From PHAA01 sp022706565 (GTDB lineage Bacteria; Bacillota; Syntrophomonadia; Syntrophomonadales; Syntrophomonadaceae), in assembly GCA_040769385.1 (NCBI GenBank), contig JAXGLD010000001.1:496001-560000 (forward strand): DNA of 64,000 nt, written 5' to 3'. Numbering within the stretch: position 1 is the stretch's first letter; each line of letters begins with the position of its first letter. Positions 28,690 through 36,327 of the stretch are shown here, piece after piece. Below the pieces are notes generated by a model. It was not told the origin of the DNA. It saw only the letters and a program-made list of their open reading frames with translations, and did no database searches. The position numbers and the translations under genes are program-made.

Positions 28690-29532
28690 TTAGTAAAGGC
28701 TGCCGGTATTCAGAATAGGTTGAGCTCCGCGTTCGGAAATAATGGCAACCAACAGGTTGTTGATCATTGCTACCTTACGTTCCTGGTCAAGCTCCAAAAT
28801 GCCATCTTTCTCAAGACGTAGCAAAGCCATTTGCACCATGCCCACCGCACCGTCGACTATTATCTGCCGGGCTGCCAAGATAGCTGCCGCCTGTTGTCTT
28901 TGCAGCATGGCGCTGGCTATCTCAGTGGCATAGGCCAGATGGGTCAAACGAGCCTCCATTACCTCAACCCCGGCTAGTGCCAAGCGTTCCTGTAATTCCC
29001 TGGTCAATTCTGCCGCCACTTCTTCGGCGTTGCCACGCAGGGAAAAACCCTCCTCCCCAAAATTATCATAGGGGTATTTGGTGGCAACATGGCGCAGGGC
29101 AGTCTCGCTTTGGATTTCCACAAACTGCTCATAATTGGTCACGTCAAAGATTGCCCGGGCGGAATCTATCACCCGGAAAACCACCACCGCAGCAATTTCT
29201 ACCGGGTTGCCTTCAACATCATTGACTTTCAGGGTTTTTGAGTTGAAATTGCTCACCCGCAGAGAGACCACTGTGCGGACCGTCAGAGGAACCGTCATCC
29301 ACAAACCATTGTCCCGGATGCTGCCCAGATAGCGGCCAAAGAATACGACTACCCGGGCTTGGTTTGGCTGTACAATCGTTAACGAACTGAGGATAATCAG
29401 GGCTAGAAATGAGCTCGCCAGTATCATGGCAATACTAAAGTGAATACTGTAGTATACAGTCGCAACGATACAGGCTAATGCCAGGAAAATGGCTAAAAAT
29501 CCGTTTACCTTCCAAGCCTTGCGTTCTTGCAT
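28690..29532 (-). CDS. SPFH/band 7 (prohibitin-like) membrane protein
   Basis: This 280-residue protein has two hydrophobic segments within the first 50 residues (about 8-30 and 32-53), then an SPFH domain starting LTIVQPNQARVVVFFGRYLG. Typical motifs for the fold follow, such as VVVFRVIDSARAIFDVTNY and VEVMEARLTHLAYATEIA, then a helical C-terminal part rich in glutamine and alanine. Members form oligomeric membrane platforms and are linked to membrane microdomains or proteolysis control. The start is preceded by GAGGAGGAGAGC. It is the first gene of a two-gene unit with the RHH gene. The specific function is unknown. Confidence 0.85.
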   Translation of the reverse strand: MQERKAWKVNGFLAIFLALACIVATVYYSIHFSIAMILASSFLALIILSSLTIVQPNQARVVVFFGRYLGSIRDNGLWMTVPLTVRTVVSLRVSNFNSKTLKVNDVEGNPVEIAAVVVFRVIDSARAIFDVTNYEQFVEIQSETALRHVATKYPYDNFGEEGFSLRGNAEEVAAELTRELQERLALAGVEVMEARLTHLAYATEIASAMLQRQQAAAILAARQIIVDGAVGMVQMALLRLEKDGILELDQERKVAMINNLLVAIISERGAQPILNTGSLY

Positions 29533-29784
29533 TTGCTCTCCTCCTCATATTGAAATTATATCTTGATGATATCATTATAATATATGTGTGAAGTGTATGA
29601 AAAGGAATATTTAACCTACTGATTGAACCGTAGAGTCGAGTAACTCCCGGCAGGCGGTAAACATAAGCTATGAAAAAGCACTCAGCGAATATTTTCGGCA
29701 AAAGGCATCAGCACGTGAAAAGCAGGATCAGGGGAATAATGGTAAATATTCAGGTCCATAATAAGTACTAAAGGAGAAACCACT

Positions 29785-30012
29785 ATGCTTTATGACAAAC
29801 AACAGGGTTCGGCCGACATTGGCAGACAGTCATGCCTGGTGCTGCCGCGCTGTTCGGTCTGTGACCAGGTACCGTCAGGCGGTATCCGTGACGGCATCAG
29901 GCTTAGAAAGGCATTCATCTGTTCTGCTTGTGAAAGGCTCATTGTTCAAAGCGATGTAGCCTCCGGGCAATACCGAATGTTGATAAATAAGCTTAAAAAA
30001 ATCCTGCTGTAA
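29785..30012 (+). CDS. csfB: Anti-sigma-G factor Gin (CsfB)
   Basis: This 75-residue protein has the paired CxxC zinc-binding motifs of Gin: CSVCDQ and, 25 residues later, CSACERLI, followed by SGQYRMLINKLKKIL. In Bacillus, Gin is made under sigma-F in the forespore, holding sigma-G inactive until engulfment, and also acts on sigma-E. AAAGGAG precedes the ATG. It is followed by yaaO-like and tmk genes, the same neighbourhood as in B. subtilis, which supports the call. Confidence 0.88.
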   Translation: MLYDKQQGSADIGRQSCLVLPRCSVCDQVPSGGIRDGIRLRKAFICSACERLIVQSDVASGQYRMLINKLKKILL

Positions 30013-30150
30013 GAAACTATCCACTGCTGGCTCCTAATTAGGCAACCGCCGATCCCCCAATCTCTGCTACAATGATATGGGAAAAAGTACTCAGCGGACA
30101 AACTCCGGTCGGATTTGCCGCCGGCTGAAACAGAGGAAAGGCCATCATCA

Positions 30151-31632
30151 TTGTCACACCACACGCCTATTTATAAGTCAATCAAGGAGCGCATGGAGAA
30201 CGCCGGTCTAAGGCTGCATATGCCTGGTCATGCCGGTCTATTGGGCCGTGTCGGTGCAGATTTTCAATCCTGGTCGGAGTTGGATTTCACTGAACTGCCG
30301 GGCTTGGACGACCTCCATGAACCGCAGGGAATCATTAGCCAGGCCCAGCGCTTACTAGCCCGTGCTTGCGGGGCTCAAGAAAGCCTTATCCTGGTTAATG
30401 GGAGCACATCAGGTATACATGCCTTGCTTATGAGCGGCGCAGAGCAGGAAAAGGTAGTTATACCCCGTAACTCCCATCGTGCTTTTTTTGGCGGTTTAGT
30501 ATTGGCGGGAAGCATCCCGGTGTGGGCACCAGTGGAAGTTGAACCGGAGCTGGGCATAGCCTTGGGGGTCCAACCGGAAACAATCGCTGCCCTGCTTGCT
30601 GCTCATGAACAAGTTGATGTGGTCTGGTTAACCAGTCCATCCTATTTTGGGACTTGCTGTGACGTTTCCGCTATTTGCTATTTACTCCAAGAGCGAAGTA
30701 CCCTATTGATGGTTGATGAGGCTCACGGGGCGCATTTTCCTTTTCATCCCGATTACCCTAATCCAGCCTTGCAAGATGGGGCGGCCGCAGTAGTCAATGG
30801 CCTGCATAAGACCTGGCCGGTACTGACCCAGTGTGCTTGCCTCAACCTGGGACGCACATTCCCCGGATACGCGGGGACCGATAATCCGGATTCATCCACA
30901 CTGCTTCGCACAGCACGCGGTGTTCAGCTACTGTCAGCCTACCATCTGTTGACAACCACCAGTCCATCCTACCCGCTTATGGCTTCCATCGATGTTGCCC
31001 GGGATTTTATGGACCGGGAGGGTAACCGGTGTTTGCAACAAGCACTCGAACTGTCAGCGGAATATAAACCCAAGCTGAATCAAATAAACGGGATACGGTG
31101 CTGGGGAGAGGAACTGACCAGCTTACGGGGGGTAAAGGCAGTAGATCCGCTTAAGGTCCTGATTACGATGGACGGGTTAGGATTGAATGGTATCCAGATG
31201 GCGAACCTCCTCCATACCGAGTATCACATTGAGTTGGAAATCGCCCAGCCGCACATGGTCATGGCAATGTTTTCACTATTGCATTCCCGGGATGCATGGG
31301 AGCACTTTTATCGAGCGGTGGCGGAAATTGCGGCGCGTTATCCTAGCATCGGAAAGAAGCTTCCGGCCAATTATTTTACTCCGCCTTGGCATATGATACT
31401 GCCCCCCCGTCAAGCTTTTATGGCGGCCAAGAAAAAGGTCAAGCTGGAAGACACCCGGAATATGGTGGCTGGGGAAATGGTAGCGGTTTATCCCCCGGGC
31501 ATACCTTGCCTGTTACCAGGTGAACTAATATCGGATGATATCCTGGACTATCTGGTACATTTAAGGAACTGTAAAGTACATATTCAGGGTCCGGCTGACC
31601 CGAGGCTCGATTATTTTCTAGTCATAGAATAA
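30151..31632 (+). CDS. Orn/Lys/Arg decarboxylase family PLP enzyme (YaaO-like)
   Basis: This 493-residue fold-type I PLP enzyme has the N-terminal HMPGHAG motif, NGSTSGIHALL, the aspartate in LMVDEAHGAHF that contacts the PLP ring, and the PLP lysine in NGLHKTWPVLTQ. The family includes lysine, arginine and ornithine decarboxylases used in polyamine synthesis; the substrate is not determinable here. An in-frame TTG at 30115 exists, but GAGGAAAGG at 30133-30141 points to the TTG at 30151. Its position between csfB and tmk is that of yaaO in B. subtilis. Confidence 0.9.
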   Translation: MSHHTPIYKSIKERMENAGLRLHMPGHAGLLGRVGADFQSWSELDFTELPGLDDLHEPQGIISQAQRLLARACGAQESLILVNGSTSGIHALLMSGAEQEKVVIPRNSHRAFFGGLVLAGSIPVWAPVEVEPELGIALGVQPETIAALLAAHEQVDVVWLTSPSYFGTCCDVSAICYLLQERSTLLMVDEAHGAHFPFHPDYPNPALQDGAAAVVNGLHKTWPVLTQCACLNLGRTFPGYAGTDNPDSSTLLRTARGVQLLSAYHLLTTTSPSYPLMASIDVARDFMDREGNRCLQQALELSAEYKPKLNQINGIRCWGEELTSLRGVKAVDPLKVLITMDGLGLNGIQMANLLHTEYHIELEIAQPHMVMAMFSLLHSRDAWEHFYRAVAEIAARYPSIGKKLPANYFTPPWHMILPPRQAFMAAKKKVKLEDTRNMVAGEMVAVYPPGIPCLLPGELISDDILDYLVHLRNCKVHIQGPADPRLDYFLVIE

Positions 31633-31646
31633 GAGGGATGGATGAG

Positions 31647-32279
31647 ATGAACGATAGGGGATTTTTCATAAGCCTGGAAGGTATCGATGGAAGCGGGAAA
31701 ACGACCCTCAAGGAAAGTATAATAAGAGAGTTGAACCTGAACAACTCTGTGGTCGGTATAAGGGAACCGGGGGGAACGGTGGTCTCGGAGCAGATACGAG
31801 ACTTGGTATTGGATGCCAGAAACAGTGGTATAATGGGTAAGACGGAGGCTTTGCTATATGCGGCCGCTCGCAGCCAAGTGGTCGAAGAAGTGATCAGGCC
31901 TGCTTTAAACCGGGGGCAGATCGTTATCGCTGATCGCTACTTGGATTCCACTATAGCGTACCAGGGATACGGGCGGGGGCTTGATCTGCAATTCCTTTTC
32001 GATCTTAACCATCTATGTACTGGGGGTTTGTACCCGGATCTTACCCTCTACCTGGATATCGATCCGTTGGAGGCCTACCGCCGCCGCCAAGGTGAACTGC
32101 CAGATCGCCTCGAGCAAGAAGGCTTGGAATTTCAAGCCCGGGTTCGGGCAGGGTACCTTGTCTTGGCCGCATCTGAGCCACGCATCAGGCAGTTGGATGC
32201 CACCCGCAGCCAGCGGCAGATTCATGATGAAGCTTTGCGTTTAATCAGTACGTGCTTGCTTTCAAGAAACCGCGATTAA
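31647..32279 (+). CDS. tmk: Thymidylate kinase
   Basis: This 210-residue P-loop kinase phosphorylates dTMP to dTDP. It shows Walker A EGIDGSGKTT, the DRY-type substrate motif IADRYLDSTIAYQGYGRG, and a lid region around YRRRQGELPDRLE. Two in-frame ATGs occur (31638 and 31647); GAGGG at 31633-31637 is too close to the first and fits 31647. The next gene, holB, follows immediately, as in many Firmicutes. Confidence 0.95.
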   Translation: MNDRGFFISLEGIDGSGKTTLKESIIRELNLNNSVVGIREPGGTVVSEQIRDLVLDARNSGIMGKTEALLYAAARSQVVEEVIRPALNRGQIVIADRYLDSTIAYQGYGRGLDLQFLFDLNHLCTGGLYPDLTLYLDIDPLEAYRRRQGELPDRLEQEGLEFQARVRAGYLVLAASEPRIRQLDATRSQRQIHDEALRLISTCLLSRNRD

Positions 32280-32305
32280 TACTTAACATGAACAGGAAAA
32301 GCCGG

Positions 32306-33265
32306 ATGGATGCATTAATGGGAATTATCGGACAAGAGAGAGCTGTCGCCGTGTTGCGCCTTGCCCTGAGTTCAGGGAACTTGCATCACGCCTATTTGTT
32401 TATGGGTCCTGCCGGGGTGGGGAAGAAGACCGCTGCCCGCGCTTTTGCCCGGGCCATAATCCTAAATGATGATCCCCAGGGTGAGTCCTATCTAAGAGAC
32501 GACATTCATCCCGACTTCATGAGTATCGATATTCTGGAGAACAAGACCCAAATCAGCATAGAACAGGTCAACCGCGAAATGGAACCGTGGCTGGCAGTGA
32601 AACCATTTCGTGCCGCCCATCGGGTTATAATCATAAATAATGCCCATCTACTAAGCCTTCCAGCTGCCAATGCGCTGCTAAAGACATTGGAAGAGCCGCC
32701 CCCTTATGCGGTTATAATACTGGTTGCCGATGAAATGATGCTATTAGAGACCATCATCTCTAGGTGCCAGCGCTTGAGGTTTGGGCTGCTTTCCGAAAAA
32801 GATCTGGGGGATTTCCTTAGACAAAGGGGTATGGAGAGTGAACGGGCATCATACTTGGCGAGATTAGCTCAGGGGCGGGTAGCGACCTCGATTCAGTTGG
32901 CTGATATCGAGGGACTGGAGCAACAGTGGCAATCGGCCTGGGAATTGATCAACCAACTGGCTACGGGCGGGGAGATTGCCGTATTCAATTGCGCTGAAGA
33001 GATAGAGAAGCAGCCCGAGATAGTGACTATCCTGCTTACCACCCTCCTAAGAGACGCATACGTTTATCAAAGCACCCATAAACCGGAGTTACTGGTGGTA
33101 CAGGACAATGCTCCCATTTATGAGGCATTTAAACCCTTGAATGGGAAGCGGGTGTTGGATTCCCTGACTCATATTGAAGAACTCAGGAAAAAGTATCGGG
33201 GACCAATCAGATCAATTCTGCTCAGCATTAATATTTCATATCAATTACGGGATGCTTTACAATAA
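32306..33265 (+). CDS. holB: DNA polymerase III delta' subunit, zinc module apparently lost
   Basis: This clamp-loader subunit of about 319 residues has the N-terminal IIGQERAV region, a Walker-A-like GPAGVGKKT, SRCQRL with the arginine finger (SRCQRLRFG) and the NALLKTLEEPPPYAVIILVA motif shared with dnaX. The segment that normally carries the cysteine zinc module between the P-loop and the HPD motif is shortened to NDDPQGESYLRDDIHPDF and has no cysteine. Starts at 32252, 32288, 32306 and 32318 are in frame; AGGAAA at 32294-32299 favours the ATG at 32306. It lies between tmk and ricT. Confidence 0.9.
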   Translation: MDALMGIIGQERAVAVLRLALSSGNLHHAYLFMGPAGVGKKTAARAFARAIILNDDPQGESYLRDDIHPDFMSIDILENKTQISIEQVNREMEPWLAVKPFRAAHRVIIINNAHLLSLPAANALLKTLEEPPPYAVIILVADEMMLLETIISRCQRLRFGLLSEKDLGDFLRQRGMESERASYLARLAQGRVATSIQLADIEGLEQQWQSAWELINQLATGGEIAVFNCAEEIEKQPEIVTILLTTLLRDAYVYQSTHKPELLVVQDNAPIYEAFKPLNGKRVLDSLTHIEELRKKYRGPIRSILLSINISYQLRDALQ

Positions 33266-33321
33266 GAACAGTTTATGTAGGTATTGCAAGTATTGGACTG
33301 AAACTTTGGGAGGTCATATCT

Positions 33322-34047
33322 GTGGCATTGGTAGTAGGGGTCAGATTCAAGCCGGCAGGCAAGTTATATTATTTCGATAATTCTGGCCTGGATTTAAAGC
33401 TTGGGGATGCGGTGATAGTAGAGACAACCCGCGGAGTTGAACGCGGTATTGTAGCCATTGACACGAGGGATGTCAGCGAGGACCAACTAGTCTTGCCACT
33501 TAAAAAGGTCATTCGCAAAGCTACCGAGGAAGACGAGGCCTCGTACCGTCAGAATAAGGCCAAAGAGGCTGAGGCTTTGGAGATTTGCAAAGAAAAGGTA
33601 AGGGCCCATAACCTACCCATGCGCCTTATCGACGTTGAATATACTTTCGACATGGGCAAAATCATCTTCTATTTCACGGCTGAGAGCCGGGTGGATTTCC
33701 GTGAATTGGTAAAAGACCTGGCCGCTATATTCCGTACCCGCATCGAATTAAGGCAGATCGGAGTACGGGACGAAGCGAAGATGCTGGGCGGTATAGGTAC
33801 TTGCGGGCGTATACTGTGCTGTAATAGTTTCCTGGGGGAATTTGCACCGGTTTCTATTCGGATGGCTAAAGAACAACATCTTTCCCTTAACCCGGCAAAA
33901 ATATCGGGCACCTGTGGCAGGTTAATGTGCTGCCTCAAGTATGAATCGGAGATGTATGATTCCAAGAAACCGGAGGGGAAAAAGGGTGGAAAAAACAATC
34001 CAAGAGTTGGAGAACCTGATAAGGGATCTGATACTGGAATTGGGTGA
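33322..34047 (+). CDS. ricT: PSP1-domain regulatory iron-sulfur protein RicT (YaaT)
   Basis: This 241-residue protein has the PSP1 fold and the two conserved cysteine pairs CGRILCC and CGRLMCC. In B. subtilis, RicT forms a complex with RicA and RicF that carries Fe-S clusters and promotes RNase Y-dependent mRNA maturation and, through phosphorelay effects, sporulation and competence. The start is GTG behind TTGGGAGG. The C-terminal 21 codons, rich in Lys and Gly, overlap the start of yabA in another frame. ricA and ricF are not in this window. Confidence 0.93.
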   Translation: MALVVGVRFKPAGKLYYFDNSGLDLKLGDAVIVETTRGVERGIVAIDTRDVSEDQLVLPLKKVIRKATEEDEASYRQNKAKEAEALEICKEKVRAHNLPMRLIDVEYTFDMGKIIFYFTAESRVDFRELVKDLAAIFRTRIELRQIGVRDEAKMLGGIGTCGRILCCNSFLGEFAPVSIRMAKEQHLSLNPAKISGTCGRLMCCLKYESEMYDSKKPEGKKGGKNNPRVGEPDKGSDTGIG

Positions 34048-34261
34048 TCTCAAGGACAGGGTAGACCGGTTAGAAGGTGAAGCATCTTCTGCCGGAGCCG
34101 CAAAGAAACCGGTGCTGATTGATGCGGTTAAGTTGCAGGGCGAGAGTTATGATAACCTGGGCAGGATATACGCGGAAGGTTTTCACATATGTACGATGGC
34201 TTACGGAGAACCCAGGCAGGAGGACTGCTTGTTTTGTATAGCTTTTATGGGTAAGGAGTAG
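33986..34261 (+). CDS. yabA: Replication initiation control protein YabA
   Basis: This 91-residue protein has an N-terminal coiled coil (TIQELENLIRDLILELGDLKDRVDRLE) that tetramerises, a linker, and a C-terminal zinc-binding domain with H-x-C and CLFC (FHICTMAYGE, DCLFCIAFM). YabA restrains DnaA at the origin and contacts the DnaN clamp. The GTG at 33986 is preceded by CGGAGGGG inside ricT; the overlap with ricT is 62 bases. Gene order ricT-yabA-yabB is conserved in Bacillus. Confidence 0.9.
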   Translation: MEKTIQELENLIRDLILELGDLKDRVDRLEGEASSAGAAKKPVLIDAVKLQGESYDNLGRIYAEGFHICTMAYGEPRQEDCLFCIAFMGKE

Positions 34262-34268
34262 TTGTACC

Positions 34269-35012
34269 GTGCATGCCAATTGGATCCGGGTGGGAGAAAC
34301 CCTGGATGATTTGATCTTAGGGGGTTTGAGGATCATCCAACCCGTGAAGGGTTATCGTTTTTCTATCGATGCGGTGCTATTAGCTCATTTTGCAGATCTG
34401 CACGGGGTGAAGAAGGTGATTGATCTGGGCACTGGAAACGGGGTCATACCATTGTTGCTGTCTCTTCGTGATCCGGGCATCAACATACTAGGGATCGAAT
34501 TGCAGCCAGCCATGGCAGATAGAGCGGACCGAAGCGTACAACTCAACAATCTGCAGCATAGAATTGATATACTGCAAGCAGACATAAGAGAATTGAAAGA
34601 GAAACTGCCGGGGGGGAGTGCTGAGTTGGTCTTGAGCAACCCCCCTTTTTGGAAGCTAGGGGAAGGGCATGTGAATCGAAATCAGGAAGAGTCCATCGCC
34701 CGTCATGAACTCGAAATCACCCTTGAGGAACTGGTCGAAGGGGCGGTCCATCTCATGGCTTCTCAGGGAGCTTTGGCTCTCATCCACAGGGTGGATCGGC
34801 TGAATGAAATCGCCGACGTATGCGGCCGATACGGTTTATCACTAAGCAGGGTGCGGAAGGTGCAATCATATACTGATCGTCCTGCCAAGCACGTATTAGT
34901 CGAAGCGAGGCTTGGCCGCAGGCAGGAGACGGCGTGGATGCGCCCTCTGATTATATACAGCGAATTAAACCGTTATGGCGATGAACTCAGACAGCTTTAC
35001 GGGGAGGCATGA
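34269..35012 (+). CDS. yabB: tRNA1(Val) (adenine37-N6)-methyltransferase-like protein (YabB)
   Basis: This 247-residue class I SAM-dependent methyltransferase has motif I IDLGTGNGVIPLL and the NPPFW catalytic motif characteristic of N6-adenine methyltransferases acting on tRNA. The start GTG is 9 bases after AAGGAG. Its stop codon is directly followed by the rsmI start codon, so the two are translationally coupled. The substrate is inferred from the TrmN6/YabB family. Confidence 0.9.
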   Translation: MHANWIRVGETLDDLILGGLRIIQPVKGYRFSIDAVLLAHFADLHGVKKVIDLGTGNGVIPLLLSLRDPGINILGIELQPAMADRADRSVQLNNLQHRIDILQADIRELKEKLPGGSAELVLSNPPFWKLGEGHVNRNQEESIARHELEITLEELVEGAVHLMASQGALALIHRVDRLNEIADVCGRYGLSLSRVRKVQSYTDRPAKHVLVEARLGRRQETAWMRPLIIYSELNRYGDELRQLYGEA

Positions 35013-35858
35013 ATGAAAGGGAAACTATTTGTATGCGGGACCCCTATTGGCAATCTCGAGGACGTAACCATCCGGCTCTTAAAAATCTTGCGCAAAGCAG
35101 ATCTGATCGCATGTGAAGATACCCGCCGAACCATTAAACTCTTAAATCATTACAAAATAAAAAACAAGCTAGTTAGTTACCATGAGTTCAGTCGCCCCGG
35201 TAAAACCGCCTTTCTGATAAGTCAGTTGGCACATGGACTCAATGTGGCCCTGGTCTCTGATGCGGGTATGCCAACCATATCAGATCCCGGTCAGGAACTG
35301 GTTCGTCAGGCTATTGACGAGGGTTTCGAGGTTGATGTAATTCCTGGACCGTCAGCATGTACAGCAGCCTTGGCTATTGCTGGTGTGGATAGCTCTTCGT
35401 TTATCTTTTCAGGCTTTCTTCCTCCCAAGCCGGTTAAACGCAGAGAAGTGCTGAGAAGTTTTGTTAGGGAGTCCCGCACAATCGTATTATACGAAGCCCC
35501 GCACCGATTGGTGGCAACACTGGCCGATATCGCAACTGTGCTGGGGGAAGAACGGCCGGTAGTAGTAGCGCGGGAATTGACCAAGGTCCATCAGGAGGTA
35601 CAAAGAGGCAAGGTCAAAGAGGTGTTATGTTATTACCAGCAGCAACAACCCCGGGGAGAAATATGCCTGCTGTTGCCTGCACCGGAAGACAAAACCCAGG
35701 ATATAGACATGGATCTCATTATACGGGAGACGCGCGAGTTGATTCATGACGGGATGGAAAAAAAACAAGCCTTCAAGCTGAAGGCTCGTCAGTATAATAT
35801 TCCAAAATCGACAATATACGAGTGTTTTATCAAATCCGATAAAGATGATGATAGATAA
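35013..35858 (+). CDS. rsmI: 16S rRNA (cytidine1402-2'-O)-methyltransferase
   Basis: This 281-residue tetrapyrrole-methylase-fold enzyme adds the 2'-O-methyl group to C1402 in the ribosomal P site. The motifs VCGTPIGNLEDVTIRLL, ACEDTRRT, SDAGMPTISDPG and the loop VIPGPSACTAAL are all present. GGGGAGG lies upstream inside yabB. Its last base abuts the end of the convergent abrB gene with no gap. Confidence 0.96.
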   Translation: MKGKLFVCGTPIGNLEDVTIRLLKILRKADLIACEDTRRTIKLLNHYKIKNKLVSYHEFSRPGKTAFLISQLAHGLNVALVSDAGMPTISDPGQELVRQAIDEGFEVDVIPGPSACTAALAIAGVDSSSFIFSGFLPPKPVKRREVLRSFVRESRTIVLYEAPHRLVATLADIATVLGEERPVVVARELTKVHQEVQRGKVKEVLCYYQQQQPRGEICLLLPAPEDKTQDIDMDLIIRETRELIHDGMEKKQAFKLKARQYNIPKSTIYECFIKSDKDDDR

Positions 35859-36110
35859 CTAAACGATCTGCCTGGACAACTCGACCAAACAGCTTTTACA
35901 AAGATTTTTGCCTTTGTAGTTAGCCACATCTTCTGCATTTCCACAGAAAATACAGGCCGGTTCATACTTCTTCAAGATAATTTTCTCGCTATCGACATAA
36001 ATTTCCAAAGCATCTTTCTCTTCAATTCCCATCGTGCGTCTTAATTCAATGGGAATTACGATGCGTCCGAGTTCGTCGACACGCCGAACCACTCCTGTTG
36101 ATTTCATCAT
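35859..36110 (-). CDS. abrB: AbrB-family transition-state regulator with C-terminal zinc ribbon
   Basis: This 83-residue protein has the N-terminal SpoVT/AbrB swapped-hairpin DNA-binding domain (MKSTGVVRRVDELGRIVIPIELRR). Its C-terminal half carries CIFCGNAE and CKSCL, a four-cysteine zinc ribbon. B. subtilis AbrB represses many stationary-phase genes. The gene's position between yabC/rsmI and metG is that of abrB in Bacillus. The start follows AGGAGGGTG. It has its own promoter and converges on rsmI with zero intergenic bases, so the two transcripts must overlap. Confidence 0.93.
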   Translation of the reverse strand: MMKSTGVVRRVDELGRIVIPIELRRTMGIEEKDALEIYVDSEKIILKKYEPACIFCGNAEDVANYKGKNLCKSCLVELSRQIV

Positions 36111-36152
36111 GATCTGTTCACCCTCCTTTTTCCATTATTCAGGGTCACTGAA

Positions 36153-36181
36153 AAGATACCAAAATTGGCAGAAAACGTCAA
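36153..36181 (-). promoter_or_regulatory. Promoter for abrB
   Basis: On the reverse strand, TTGACG (plus 36176-36181) and TATCTT (plus 36153-36158) have a 17-base spacer. Confidence 0.55.
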
Positions 36182-36327
36182 GCCGTTTTTCAACAAAATA
36201 TACTAAAAAATTCATTAAATTAATAGAAATTTCCTTTTTCGACATTATGATAAGCATGGAGAATAACAGGGCAATTTTGTGGTAAACTATACAGAATATA
36301 CCTTGGCAAACGGATGGAGGAGCATGC

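Noticed and set aside
36111..36327. Possible T-box leader before metG
   Set aside because: No T-box consensus or specifier-type hairpins were found, and the gap is too short.
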